From positions 1,426,001 through 1,490,000 of the forward strand of contig NGZR01000005.1 of assembly GCA_002197995.1 (NCBI GenBank): DNA of 64,000 nt, written 5' to 3'. Under the pieces are notes generated by a model. It had not been told where the DNA came from. It did no database searches and saw only the letters and a list, made by a program, of their open reading frames with translations. A program made the translations under genes and the position numbers. Of this stretch, positions 21,586-33,918 are shown one piece after another. Each line of letters starts with the position of its first letter. Position 1 is the stretch's first letter. Source of the DNA: Gaeumannomyces sp. JS-464 (Eukaryota > Ascomycota > Sordariomycetes > Magnaporthales > Magnaporthaceae).

Positions 21586-22857
21586 GCTGCAAAGAGCATG
21601 TGGTCCTTTTTGTCTTTTCAAAGTCAGGGAAGCCAAAGATGCCTCCTGTTGGGAGCGTGGCGTAATCAGGCGTTTGTGGTTATGTTTGGCTTGTGGTTGG
21701 GAGCAATATATCCCGGGATGGATTTTTGTTTTAAGACGTCATGCTGGAACGGCGTCCCGTTGGCTGTAGCATAGGTGGGTTTCTTCTGGGCGGCGGAGCA
21801 TAATTGGCTCCCACTCTATTTGTATAGATAGTGTAAGGCAGACAAGCAGACAACAAAATGTGTCTTGTCATCATCCTCGTCTGTGTCTGATGAGAAGGAC
21901 CTCCATTTTCCCTTGGCAATGCATACAAGATCACAGGGGCAAGTGAGTAAGTACCATATTCCCTCCCGTATTCCCTAACTCGCTAACCACTCCCTACCCA
22001 AGGGCAGCGATCTGAGGCTCTCGCTCCAACTCATGACGGTGATGGAGCATTTCAGCACAAGAATTGTACAAGACAATCTACACGGAAATAAACCGAGTCC
22101 CGTCATTTCTCCTCAGGTCAAATCAATCGAGCCTCTTGCGGAACCTGCGGTGCTGTGGGAAAGGCACCCCTCGACGTTTAGGCAATAACCGCCCGCAATA
22201 ATAACGGCTGCACTGACATCATCTTACCGGCCGCGGCGAAAGACTCGCACTCTTGCTTCAACTCGGATAACGAAGGCAACAATTTCAATATCACACCTAC
22301 CAACCTCACACATGGGTTTGGTCCTCGCCCAACCCAACAACCCGACTTTCCCAGTCCGCACTGCAAACAAAGCCGCCGCACAGCCATGCTTTGGCCACCT
22401 TGCTACGCGTCCCCGATTCTATCTTCTTTAGGCCCCTACGCCATCACGCATCTGTACCACGGCCATCCACAGTCAAGGGTTCGGATTCCTTCTCGGCAGG
22501 CCTCGCCGGCTCCATCAAACACCTCCTTCATCTTCCCACTTGCCGCCGTTTCCCTCTTCGTCTACAGCGCCAGGTACTTCTACCCCGAATCCTCACTCGT
22601 ACTCGAGCGGCAGATAGCCGCGCAACCATAAAGCCTAGGCCGCTGCCGGACGGTTGCACTTCGACTTTGACTTGCTTTGCCGTCGCGCCGCGGCATGTCG
22701 CCCATCGGCCTCCAGGTGGTTCGGTGGGAGATACGCCAAGGATCTTTCGACAGGCCCTTTATATTTCATCTTGACGAGGGTTCCCAGCTTGTCGCTCGCG
22801 CCCCCTCCCCAACGATTGACCCTGCAAGCTTGACAACAAATTTCCGAGGTCAAGACC
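21586..22857. other. Intergenic region downstream of CENP-A
   Basis: CENP-A 3' flank, then GC-rich sequence. Open frames at 22,386-22,631 and 22,391-22,774 have no recognisable content. They could be remnants of the upstream part of the degenerate gene that follows. Confidence 0.4.
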
Positions 22858-24450
22858 ATGGCCTATAGTGAGTCTGTTGTACCTCGCACCTGGACCAACC
22901 TGCCCTCTCAGTACGCCAACCACAAGTCAAGCCCGCAAAAAACGGCATCGATCCCGACGCCCGAGGTTCTGGATTAGAGTGACGACCCTGGAACCGCGGC
23001 ACCCACAGAGCACATGATTCTGGAACATGCCGAAGGCGTCGAGCTGTCGTTGCGCTGGTAGTCCGCGGATCAAGAGTGGCGGTTCGGATACATCGGCTCA
23101 TTAGCATCACTACTCTACAAGTTCTCTCGGCTGTAGTTCCTAGCCTACGATAGTGTCTTTTTCGACTCGGCCCTTGTCGACGCCGTCAGCCGCATCCCTC
23201 TGGCTTCCCATCGAACCAAGCGTTTCTCGCATCTGCCACGGGACCGGGCCTAACAAAGAGCCGTATTCGTTCCACTCCTCCCGTCCGGATGACTGGCAAG
23301 TCTTGGGCCCGCTGGGACCCGCCTGACATGTTTCTTCGATCAACGCCTACGGAGAGGACGTTTGGGGACTTCGCCCGGGGGCTGATCGACGCGGGCGAAG
23401 CGTGATGTCCCCCAAAGATCCGCCCGCGGTCTTAGAACATCACGGGGCCGTCGAGGATAACCTCGGTGTTTTCGAGCGGTTGCGGGCTGTCACCGGCAAA
23501 GGCTGGAAATCCCCTCTAGCCCGCGACGTCTTAGAGCCGCGTCCCACCCAATAGCGACAATTCGCATGCGCAACATATCCCATCTTCTAGAAGGGGTTCA
23601 GCCCGAGTCGTAGAACTGCTCGACGGGCAGTCCTCCGCAAACCGAGCCCCCATTCCTCATGCTCGGCCACAGGACCCCGGACCTATTCGCCGCGCCGCCG
23701 CCGCAGCAGCAGCAGCATAAGAGCGAGGAGCGCGTGTAGGCTGACGGGCTTGAGCCCGGGCTGCTCCTGCTGGGGACCGCGGCCTGCCCCTTACGTCCCG
23801 ACCGAGGCCGGGCTCGCCGCGCACCCCCGGGCGACAGGACCGCTACCGGGCAGTGGCCAGGCTGGATATATCCGCTTGAGCCTGGGCGTCAGCGACGAGG
23901 GGTGGGTTGCGTCCGAGAGGCGGGGAGGGGAGGTTTTGGACAAGCACGATAACCTCTGCGACGCGTACCACGGAGCCGCGAGAGAAGGACGACAGAACTG
24001 AAACATGTGCTCCAGATGTGGCGTGGTCGATATGTGGCCGTGGTGACCCCGAGGCGCTCAGGAGGCGGGTAGCGCAGCGAGGCAAACAAGGGCTCTTGCA
24101 TCCCGCATATCCAGCCCTCCGATATTTCCGGCGACATCACAAGTTCGCAGACGCCGGTCGATCCGATGCCGACGTCTGACAGAACCCTGCTCGGCGGGCT
24201 GTTGATGCCCGATGCCACGATGAGCTGTGGATCTTTGTGTGGGCAGCGGCCTCTGCAGAAACGGCCTCACGCCAGGACGACTGGAGGTTCCCACGGTACG
24301 GACGATTCTCTTGCCCCCTCCCCGGTGGGTCAACGTCGACTGCCAAAGCGTCCGTTCTAGACGCCCGTGGTCCCGCAGGCCGTGAGGCGCTCAAGCGGCA
24401 AACCGCTGGAGAATCCCCGGTGCTGTATGTTTTGCGTCTATGCTAGCGTT
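22858..24450 (+). pseudogene. Degenerate coding-like stretch, unidentified
   Basis: An ATG at 22,858 in a strong context (ACCATGG) opens a frame reading MAYSESVVPRTWTNLPSQYA. The frame continues for about 130 codons to a TAA near 23,250 and is interrupted by three TAG codons (near 22,975, 23,059 and 23,135). Between the stops it looks like real protein (ILEHAEGVELSLRW, SADQEWRFGYIGSLASLLYK, FLAYDSVFFDSALVDAVSRI). Further downstream, coding-like pieces continue in changing frames, for example LGVFERLRAVTGKGWKSPL near 23,470, LDKHDNLCDAYHGAA near 23,940 and ELWIFVWAASAETASRQDDW near 24,225. I do not recognise the family. CAG-to-TAG changes would fit C-to-T mutation in CpA context (RIP), but the region is not AT-rich, so ordinary decay or error is as likely. 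Confidence 0.4.
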
Positions 24451-25637
24451 CTAGTAGTATCCTTGATGTCCGCTCCGAAGAAAGAGTGATTTCCAATGTG
24501 GGCGCAGGCAATGTTGGTAGCTACAGAAAATGGAGACTGTCCTTCGCTGTTCGAGTGCAGCCTTCACACACAGATCACGGTAGGTGGATGATAGCTTCAA
24601 TATTTTTTATTCTTTTTAATATTGTTTTGGTAGGTGGGTGGTTTAGCTAACACGAAGCTTTGCTTCGCCTATGGATGGATCTCGCCCCAGGCCAAACCGA
24701 GTACCAGCTCCTTCCAGAATATCTTGATGTACATGTACAGATAGAGGGCCCCGGGGCCAGTACATTTGTCTTTCTTTTTGTTATGTCTGTGTTTTGCTTG
24801 TTGTTTGGGTAGTGTTGAGTCAAATCGTAACAAGTCGTAATCACTCGTCCACCCTTTCCTTTATCCGCCCTCCAGACCTGATCCCTAAAGAGGTACTACA
24901 CTCATCTCCAAAAAAGGCGAGATGAAGAGTAAAGAAACGACAAAGGAGAGTGCCGCCTGCGGAGCCCGCGAGTTGGCAGATGATGAAATAATAATGAGAT
25001 GGGGGGTGAGGCTTTGTCGTTGCTTGGTCCTCACTTTCCCCGATGTGGTGGTGTTATTCCCAATCTTTTGTTGCCTCTTGTCCAAAGGTATGTCTTCCGG
25101 TCCCGCCATGAGAAAAAAAAAGAAAAAAAAAGTTTCCGAGATGTCTATAGGTGCCCGCCAGGTGAGGCGAGATTGTTTTTTTGTGGTCCCAAAGTAGGAG
25201 ATGGAGATGGGGATGAAGATGATGTGACAATGGAAGGAAAGCGTGGTGGCTGATGTATGTAGCCTGATATAGGTAAGGAGATCGTGATGCCCTGAGCCGG
25301 GACTCGAAGTGAGGAAGAATATGATGACAAAATAGGGAAGGAGTGGGACGTGGTGATGGAGCCAAGATCGGATTCGTCGTCTTGACCCGAGGTCGCTGGG
25401 TGTCCCACCAGCAAGGGCTGTAGCTGAATATGCTCTGATGATGCATATTGGAACAATAAAGAGGTGATTGAACTAAAAAAAACCAACAATGGCGAGTAAG
25501 TCGTCGCGGTATGTGGGCCTCGGACTTAATGCAAGAAAAGGGGCTTGAACAATCCCGCTCGTTGCACGTGCGTTATCGTTTGCACAGTCTGTAAAGGGAA
25601 GGGAGAAAGTGGAGCCCCAAAGATAGACAGGGTAAAT
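24451..25637. other. Intergenic region, 3' flank of CRIB-protein gene
   Basis: No gene recognised. It contains a short perfect hairpin (CGAAGCTTTGCTTCG type) near 24,653-24,668, repeated TAGGTAGGTGGGTGG-like motifs around 24,570-24,640, and A-rich tracts near 25,115-25,130. Confidence 0.45.
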
Positions 25638-28187
25638 TCAGATACGCGAGAGCGCGAGGTTGTAGGCCGGGTACGAGGCGAAGGGGGCCGTGGTCGGCCT
25701 CACCAGCGCGGGCGCGGCCTCGTAGCCCGCCGTCTTTGCGCGGCGGCGGCGCAGCATGGGCGGGGGCGAGGGCGCGGGGATGGTGGGCGCGGCCGAGGCG
25801 GGCTCCTTGCGCAGCTTGGAGGGTTTGCTGCCGGCAGCGGCGATGACGGCCTCGTCCTTGGTCTTGCGCGGGCGACGCGGGCAGGATGTGGCTGAAGTTG
25901 CGGCGCTCCTCCACGGACGCGGCGGACTCGCCGGCGGCCGGCAGGCCCTGCATGTTGACGGAGCTGGTGCTGCGCGTCAGGTCCGTCAGGGCGGTCGAGG
26001 CGGCCGAGGCGGTCGAGTTGTGGCGGCGCTGCAGGTCGGCCGAGTCGGCGGCGCTGCTGGCGACGGTGGAGGCGCTGGTGCGCGGCTGGATCAGCAGGGC
26101 GGAGCGGTCCATGCTGAGGACGGGCTCCTGGTAGGGCAGGTAGGTGACGACCGAGTCGTCCTCGTGCTGGTACCACTCGCGGTCGTCGAGCATGTGCATC
26201 TGGCGGTGGTAGTCGGTGCCCGGGATGAGGAGCGAGGGCGACAGGTTGAAGCCCTGCGACTCCTTGAAGGTCGAGGTCGAGCCGCCGCGCACGTGCAGCG
26301 GCTTGAGCATCACGTCGCCGGCGCGCGGCAGCGAGAAGTTGGCGGCGGGCGCGACGGCCGAGACGGGCGTAAAGGCCTCCGAGGCCGTGTTCATCGACAC
26401 CTGGCTGGCGGGGCTGAGGGCCGGCATGTCGTAGTGGCCCGGGTGCAGGCCCATAGGGGACGAGGGCAGCAGGTCGTCGTCGCCGCGGTCGGCGGCGGCG
26501 TCAAAGTCGACGGGCGTGGCCGTCTCGTCCTCGCGCGAGAGGTCCAGCGACGGCCGCTCCCAGGCGTAGTTACAGTCAGCCTCGACCTCGTGCTCGTAGC
26601 AGTAGTCGATGTCGTCCTCCCAGCTCTCGCGCGACAGGAACTCGGACGCGTCGCCGCCCTCGGGGATGTCGCCGGGCGCGGGCTGCGTGTTGACAAACTC
26701 GAAGCGGCCCAGCGTGTCCGAGGCGTTGCTCGGCGCGCGGGAGGCGGCCTGGCGCAGGCTCAGCTGCCTCAGCAGGGGCACCGAGTTGCTGCCCCTCAGC
26801 GACGAGTGCGTGCTGATGATGCTGAGCCTCGAGCGGGCCTGGTCGAGGCCTGCGTGCTCCTCCTCCTCGGGCACGTCGGCCAGGTTGGTGTCGAACGAGG
26901 TGTTGGTGGGCGATATCAGCGGCCAGTTGGAGTTCTCAGTGGGGACGGCGCCCACCGACAGGATGCGGGAGAACCTGTACTCGGTCGGCAGCACGTAGCT
27001 CTCGCGGAAGCCGGAGCGCATCTGAAGACCCTCGTCCTCGTCGTCCTCCTCCTCATCCTCATCGTCGTGCTCTTCTATGCTCTCAACCACCCTCTCCGGG
27101 ATGCCGGCGCTGGTCTGAGGCCTGTCGACGATGCACCCATCGATGCTGTCGTTCATCAGAGACATCCTGCTCGACACCCGCGGGGGCGGTATCGGGGGCG
27201 TCGTCTGCCCACTTATCTGCTCTTGGAGAGGCTCGGCCTCATCGATGACCTCCGCGGGGGCGAGGGGGTCTGCGACTGCCGAGAGGCGCCGTCGGAGATG
27301 CTTGTCCTGGGCGAGATGTTGTCATCCATGGTGATGGTAGAGTCCTCGTCAAGGGTGGCCAAGTTCTCAGCCGAGTTGGAGTCGGGGAAACGTAGGCTCT
27401 CGGCCTGGATGCCCTTCAGCGCGCCGCTGGACGGCACCTGGGAGGTGCGGATGGTCGAGAGCTCAGTCTGCAGGACGGCGCTGCTGGACCTCTGCAGGCT
27501 GTTGAGGCGCTCCTTGTCGGTGTGGGTGACGTGCTGGAAGTTGTAAGGGCCCGAGATCTGGGGGCGTGTGGAGTCAGTGGCCAGCGACCCGGGCCTCTGT
27601 GTCCTCCTCCGGCTAAAGAGGGAGGGGATGATGTAGCCGGCGGGCGAGCCCGAGGCGGTGTTGGCGTCGGACGGCATGTCGGAGGAGTAGACAGAGCTGG
27701 AGGCAGAGCTCTGGGCGCTGCTGTCCCTCCGCAGCCTGCTCTTGCGGTTGAAGATGTTCTTGCCGAAGAGCTGGACGCTGTCAGCACGCTCCCGCTGCGG
27801 CGGTGCCTGCATGATGCTGTTGGTGGAGCGCCCCGAGGACCGGCGGGACAAGGCGGGTGGTGGCCCGTCGAACTGGTGCTCCCATGAAGGGCGGCCCGAT
27901 GAGACGAGCGAGAGCAGCGACGACGAGCCGGACGAGGACGTGTGGCGGCTCTGGTGCTTGTCCTGGACCGACGACTGCCTCATCTGCTGACTGAAGGCCC
28001 GGATGCTCTCTGGGGACGGTGGCCCATCGATGGCGGGCTCAAGCAGGTCCGTGATGTTCTGGCTATGCAGCTGGGCCAGAGCGGCTGAGCTTGGGGGAGA
28101 GGGGAGGGAGCTGTTTTTGTTTCGGCGCCCTATGCGGTCGCCGGATAGGATGGGCAGTGCAGAGCTGGCCCACATGGTGGATGGCAT
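25638..28187 (-). CDS. CRIB-motif (p21-Rho-binding-like) protein, two frame slips
   Basis: The start ATG at 28187 opens a frame of about 310 residues (MPSTMWASSALPILSGDRIG), rich in Ser and disordered. At residues 211-224 it has a CRIB-like motif, ISGPYNFQHVTHTD, fitting I-S-x-P-x(2-4)-F-x-H-x-x-H, the Cdc42/Rac-GTP binding signature of PAKs and polarity effectors. No kinase domain follows, so this is a non-kinase CRIB effector. The frame shifts near 27,262-27,275 in a C run, continuing as EVIDEAEPLQEQISGQTTP. The long acidic/Ser-rich region (VESIEEHDDEDEEEDDEDEG) and a C-terminal half without known domain follow. A second shift near 25,875-25,890 leads to KTKDEAVIAAAGSKPSKLRK and the end NLALSRI at 25,638. 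Both slips lie in or beside C/G runs. Corrected length is about 850 residues. Confidence 0.7.
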
Positions 28188-28682
28188 TGACAGGCCGGAC
28201 CGTGCCCGTTAGCGTCTCTGTTGTTTGTTTTCCCTCGCCTTCTCTTTTTTGTGTCCCCTCTATTATGTGGTCGCTATAATACCAGCCAGGCAGGGCGGGC
28301 CAGCGTTCGCAAGTGGGAACCACAACGGGGCCGAAATTTCGTTCCAAGGTCGCGCGTGGTGGAGACGGACCCCGAGGCGGATGTCCCGGGCGTGTCACTG
28401 TCAGTCGACTGACAGGTCCGGACCAGCGTCGCGTACAACACCGGGAAGGTGGCTAATTCCCACACAGGCAGGTGAGCACGGCAGCGCTATGGCGTCGTTG
28501 GACCGGCTGCCGAGTCGTGCCGTTGCAACAGAGGACCCCCCGTGGCGGTTTTGGTCTTTAGGCTTTGCCTCTATACGCCCGACCAACCAGCATCGAGTCT
28601 GACAGCTGTTGATGTTGCGTTCCCCGAGTGTCGTTGCAACCAAAACGATATCTCTTTCTGGGCCGCAGCACGTGCTTGTGGT

Positions 28683-28709
28683 CTGCTGCTGCTGCTGCTG
28701 CTGCTGCTG
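28683..28709. repeat. (CTG)9 trinucleotide microsatellite
   Basis: Nine uninterrupted CTG units upstream of the CRIB-protein gene, outside any recognised coding sequence. Confidence 0.9.
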
Positions 28710-29991
28710 CGTCGTTCTCTGTGCTGGTCACAGGTCTCGTGATGGATGGATCCAAAGGAAGGCCGGCTCGTATGTTTGGTTCCCCTTCGTTCCCTTGTTG
28801 AACCAAGATTGCAAAACAAAGCGTGAATATGAGAAGAAGGGGGTAAACGTGTGGGGGACAGGAGCTGGACCTGGGCCTTCAATGCTATTATGTATAAGTT
28901 GAGTACCGGCCACTGGGAGAGTTGGGCGTTGTGTGGACCTCCCTTAACGGTGCTTCCAACGGGCAGGGACATGGGAGTGCAAGTTAGCACAGTAGCTCCC
29001 TAGTAGTGGAGGGCCCTAAGAAGCCAGGGGGAATAGGGGAGCCGGGGTAGGCCCTTCAAAGTGGTGACATGGGGGCCCAGTCGGGCACAACCAGGGGGGC
29101 TGCTGGAGGCGGACAGGGGTAGGGGCGACGGCCTGCAAGAGCGAGAAGTGGATCGTTTTTTTTTCTGGGTCGCTCCCCAGCCGTCAACAGACGGGGGTGT
29201 GTGGGAAGAAAGAGGAACAGAACATGGATACGGGAGGAAGGGTGGCCGTGATACTCCACTCCCATTTTGGGACCAGGGATCTTGGATGCTTGCTGGGCAG
29301 CTCGCCAGCCTGCTGGCCTCGCGCGCTCCACGAGAGGGCGGCGCAAAGCGAGAAGAAGAAGGCAGGGCAAGTGGAACCCCCAGGCAAGTTGTTGCACCAC
29401 ATAGGTCTCTTGTGCTTGTGCCGGGGAGGGGCTTATGCGGTGCCGGTGGTGCTCACAAGCACGAGATGCAGCCCAGCACACGCTGGCCGGCCTCGCTTCG
29501 ATGCAGTTTGCGAGGTGAGGGTTCGAAACCCCAGCCCTCTCTCTCTCCACGGCTTGCCCAGCCAGCCCAGTGCCAAAAAAAGGAGGAGGGAAGAAACGGT
29601 CTGGAAAACAGAGTCGACAGATCACCGCGTCGAGGCGAGGCCCTCTGCATCGTTGCCCACCTGCAGTTTGCCTGTGGCTTGCTTGCCCGTGTGCTGCTTG
29701 CTTGCACCAACAGCAGCAGCAGCAGGAGCATATCGGACCAGGCCTAGCACACCTCATTCCCTCCCCACCCCTCCTCGACGGCTGAATATCCGCTGTTCCA
29801 GAATCACCGAGACTCCCGGCTCAAATGGCTGAATATGATGGGCCAGGATGACGGCCGTGGAGGGTGGCCTGGCCGGGCGCGTGTCCTCTTCCTGGTGACG
29901 GCTCTCCGTCCGTACGTCAATGCAATATCTGCAGATTTGGTTATACAGCACCGCAAGTAGGTGTAGTCAGGGCTGACGAAAACACCACACG

Positions 29992-30010
29992 CACACACAC
30001 ACACACACAC
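29992..30010. repeat. CA dinucleotide microsatellite
   Basis: Alternating CA tract preceded by an imperfect CACCACACG stretch. Non-coding context. Confidence 0.9.
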
Positions 30011-33000
30011 TACGATGGTGGCTGCTGGCCGACGGCTCCAAGCGACATGTGCGGTTGGTGGGGATGGCCAGAATCAATCGATCAAATCCATCAATCACGT
30101 CGTTTGTTGGTTCTTCTGCCTTCTATTTTTCGCTCTCTCCATTGACCAACGGTTCGATATTGCAATGTCGCTCCGCACAAAAGCGGAATGGAGATGGGCG
30201 GAAATCCTCACAGGGCAAATTACCTGAACCAGATTTCCGGGTATTGCACCAGGCAGCTCTGGCCGTCTCCATTCTGCTTCCCACGCAAAGCGGCGAATCG
30301 CGTGCGTGTGTGTGGCCAAAAAGACGGCCGCTCCAGGATGCAACGCCCAATCATGTCTGGTTGTATTCGCCCTCTTGTCACCCGTCGCCGCAAGGCTTGA
30401 ATGTTTGGTACTGCGCACGAGAAACTCAGGAAACAAATTTGTGCCTCAGGCCGGGGAACCACTGGGAGGGTGGTAACTGGCCTGGTAGCAGCAGCAGCAG
30501 CAGCCATCCGGCCAGCCAGTCAGTGCTGCGCGGTCCTCGCTTGCAGCCGTCCAGAACGGCTTGCCGCAGCGCCAGGCCCGGCCACACATTCTTGGTTGGT
30601 GCCATCCTGCGCTGCAACGGTGTGCGTCGGCGGTTGTGGGCCGGCTGACAGCGGGCGAGGAGACACTCGTAGTGCGCGCCGTCTGGTTTGTCGAGCGCGT
30701 TCTACCCCCGCGCCGCAGAGGCACATACCGGATGTGATGATGCACATATAGCAAGCAGACGCTGCATACAGACATTGGCAACATGCAGGTCTGGAGGTTA
30801 GGTATACGGATATTCGTGGGGCCACTGCATTACCCCAGCCAACCAACCAAGCCACCCTCTGTCGATACTGCTGCTGCTCCCTCGTCGCGTGTGCCGCATG
30901 TGGTTGGAGAAATTGGCATTTAATTCCATGCCATTGAGGCTGGCGAGGCCGAGCCGCCCCCGCGTCCTACGCCACGGACCGAATATTACTTTGGTACGTG
31001 CGACTGCTCGGAAACGACCCGTGGACAAATAGATGAAAGCATACATACAGTAGACGCGCCTCATCTGCGTGCGTGCACTGTATCAAATAAGGCACGCCAT
31101 GTCGGTCCCGCAGGACCGAGGTGTTTGGTTCTGGTGCTGGGTACGGGCAGCTCGGCCTTCTGAGGCACCGGCCCCGTTTCGTCATGTTCATGCTGCGCGG
31201 GAAGACGACGGAATACGGGTTCCCCATTGTATTATTTACCGCCGAGCCTGCTCTCTCCAAGGCAGCGAGCGTCATCCGGGCCCCATTCTTTGCGGATATT
31301 CATAGCACACAGCGAGAAAAAAAACAAGTTCCGGACTTGCAACATCCCACACAGCCTCTGCGATGTGGGCGGGGTGAGCTTGGAAAGGGCCGGTTGGAAT
31401 TTCTTAGGGTGTTGTAATCTCCGGCTCGTCATGCTCTTGTCGCGTTGGCATGGCTTTTTTTTGTCGGTCGCCCAAAAGAGATCAGCGAACAAAAAAAGAA
31501 AGCAAGAAATGGAAAACCCGACAGCCCAAGAAGCAAGTAGCATGCCTGTCCACCGCTAGGCGGAGACTCCGGTAGCCATGCGCGCCATGGAAAGGCCAGC
31601 TCTGGTTGTGAAGTTCGTATTTTTCTTCTTTCGATATTGGACGATTTTACATCCCCGTGCACCTCACCACAGTCAAGGCGATGGCCTGTCAGGAGCACAG
31701 ATTGCCGCCGTGACAAGGGGTTGACCAAAAAAAGAGCTGAGATGATGTGACTTTTCGGGACGAAAATGCAGTGCTGTCGTCAGCCGCCAATTGCAACCTC
31801 CAATCTGTGATTGGCCTGGGGTCCTGATATGGATGGATGCTGCAAGAAATATCGAATGCACCATTCCGCGTTGCGCGCGCCGGTTCCTCTCTGTCTTTGA
31901 ACAGAGCTGTGCTACAGAACACGAAAGCGAAGGAAATCAACAGGAGCCGTCGTGTGTGAGTGTGCGCGTGCGCCAGGACAAAGACCCCACGCAACTCGTC
32001 GGGCCCTCATCTCCTTGGCTCCTAAGTGTTTGGCGGACACCGCGGCCCTTCTCTCGCCTCCCCCGAACCCCCGCTCCTTTGCACGCTTTCCCCTCCTTGC
32101 CAGAGAACCAAGATCTGGGAAGGCTGGCCGGCTGCTGGGCTAGGCATCTAGGGTAGGTTAGGTGGGTACATCCTTTTCGCCATAAGCGCATCCTCCTCCT
32201 CCTGGGCACTTGGACAAGGTGTGCGTAGATAGACGAGGTGCACACCTTTATCAGCAGGCGGTAAAGGGCAGGCATGGGAATCCCTTACCGCCGGCCCGGC
32301 GAGCTGCTGGCCTCTCCCTTGTTGCGTGACAGCTCGTTCCTCCCTGGCAGGGAGGGTGGTGCTGCGCGTGCGCGCACGCCGCGCAAGCCGAGAGGATGTC
32401 CCGGCCGTCGGAAAATCGGGGACGGGGACACGTCGAATAGGAGTGAGAGGCCGCACGGCAGAAGGCAGGCTGCACCCTGCCATTCCTCCGCGATGACATG
32501 CGGGCGGGAAATGAAACCCCCCCAGCAGCAGGCCCGAAGGCTCGCTGGCTGAGGTGGCGCAAAGTATCTTGGCTTCCTACGACGACATGGATACCAGGAT
32601 TTTGAGTTATCACGACGGCCGATGTCCAGTTGCAGTGGTCTTGAAGAGACACGTGCATTCACATTTGCCTTTCGCTTTTCCTGTTGGTGACACACATCGA
32701 GCGCCTCAGGGCGTCAATTTGATAGCGTGTGGCTTGCGCTAAGGAAACGCCAGACAGAGTGGGGGAGCTTGCTGTCACCGCCAGCTCTGAAACGGACGGG
32801 CGATTTGAGCATCCAGAAAGTAATCTTGCTAGCCGCCATCTTTTGCTTTTTCTCCCTCTCTTCTCAGCCGGCTTCGCCGGAGAAAAGATGATCGACGGCT
32901 TGGAATGTCTTCTCTCGCCTCACTTTCACTTGCTTCTCCGGTGTTCGCCGACATGGCTATGGAATGCTTCCTCCGATGGAAGCGCGAGGGGTAGGCAGTT

Positions 33001-33832
33001 GAGCGCCAACGCCCATCCCAACTCCACCTGCACACGGAAACTGCATGCAGAAAACATGCGCAGGTACCACGTACGTTTGTTGGCCCAGGCTCAACTGCCA
33101 CTGTCGCCATCTTCCTTGTCGAGAAGACGAAAAAAAAGGTAGCAGACGAACCACCCAGCGAAAGTCCATCTGTGGTTCCACATCGCTCATGCGCATACGC
33201 TCGCCAAAACAAAACAAGATTCGCGCGGAATCGGCTGTTGCCCGGGAGGTTGGGTTAGAGTTAATGTGCCGTTTCGAAACGAGCACTCTCTTCAACTAAG
33301 GTTTGTTGTATTATCAAAGCGTCGGAACCACGGGCTCGCTGCTACCCGATGCCCGGGTGTCGAACCCCTTTTTTTTCTCGATACAGACGATTGGCTTTTT
33401 GTGCACATGCCCTTTTCGTCTACTTGGGGCGAAAAAGAAGAGGTCAGACTGTCCTCTTCGAGTGTTTTGCGGGCTCAACTCCCCCACCACAGGCGGGCGG
33501 AATCACACACAACTTTGACCGAGAACTGGGCAAAATGCGAGCCTGGAAGCGGAGCCCACACCCCCGCGCAGCCAATGGCGCTACACGTAGGGCTATAGCG
33601 ACTTGGCTCTTATTGCTAGACAACTTCCCGTTCGGGTTTGCGCCGCCACAACGGCCATATCGTCGAGCCCACAGCCCTAGCCTATCGACACATGTCACCT
33701 ATCTTGTCAAATATTCGGAAACGCTGTCCTCGGTCTTTGTGCGCTGTCGGCACGTGGGACGCGACGGCGGCGATGTTGTGATGCTCTGACATGTCCACAG
33801 CCCAACCCGCTCTCCGCCCTCCCCTCCCTCAG

Positions 33833-33918
33833 CTTTTTTTATTTTTTTTTTTATTTTTTTATTTTACGTTTCGTCTGGGGCTTTTTGTCCCTGGCATCGC
33901 GGGCGGGCGGGCGGGCGG
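33833..33918. other. Poly-T/A tract joined to a G-quadruplex motif
   Basis: A T-rich tract with few interruptions (33,833-33,866) is followed about 35 nt later by four runs of three G separated by single C (33,901-33,915), extending to 33,918. The arrangement G3-C-G3-C-G3-C-G3 meets the standard intramolecular quadruplex pattern with one-base loops, which is the most stable class. Confidence 0.75.

Noticed and set aside
29480..29560. tRNA-like T-arm GGGTTCGAAACCCC
   Set aside because: The flanks do not give a 5-bp T stem or a 7-bp acceptor stem, and no A-box at the right distance was seen.
33300..33385. GTGTCGAACCCC followed by a T8 run, resembling a B box plus Pol III terminator
   Set aside because: No cloverleaf could be drawn on either strand. 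A B-box-like decamer by itself is weak evidence.
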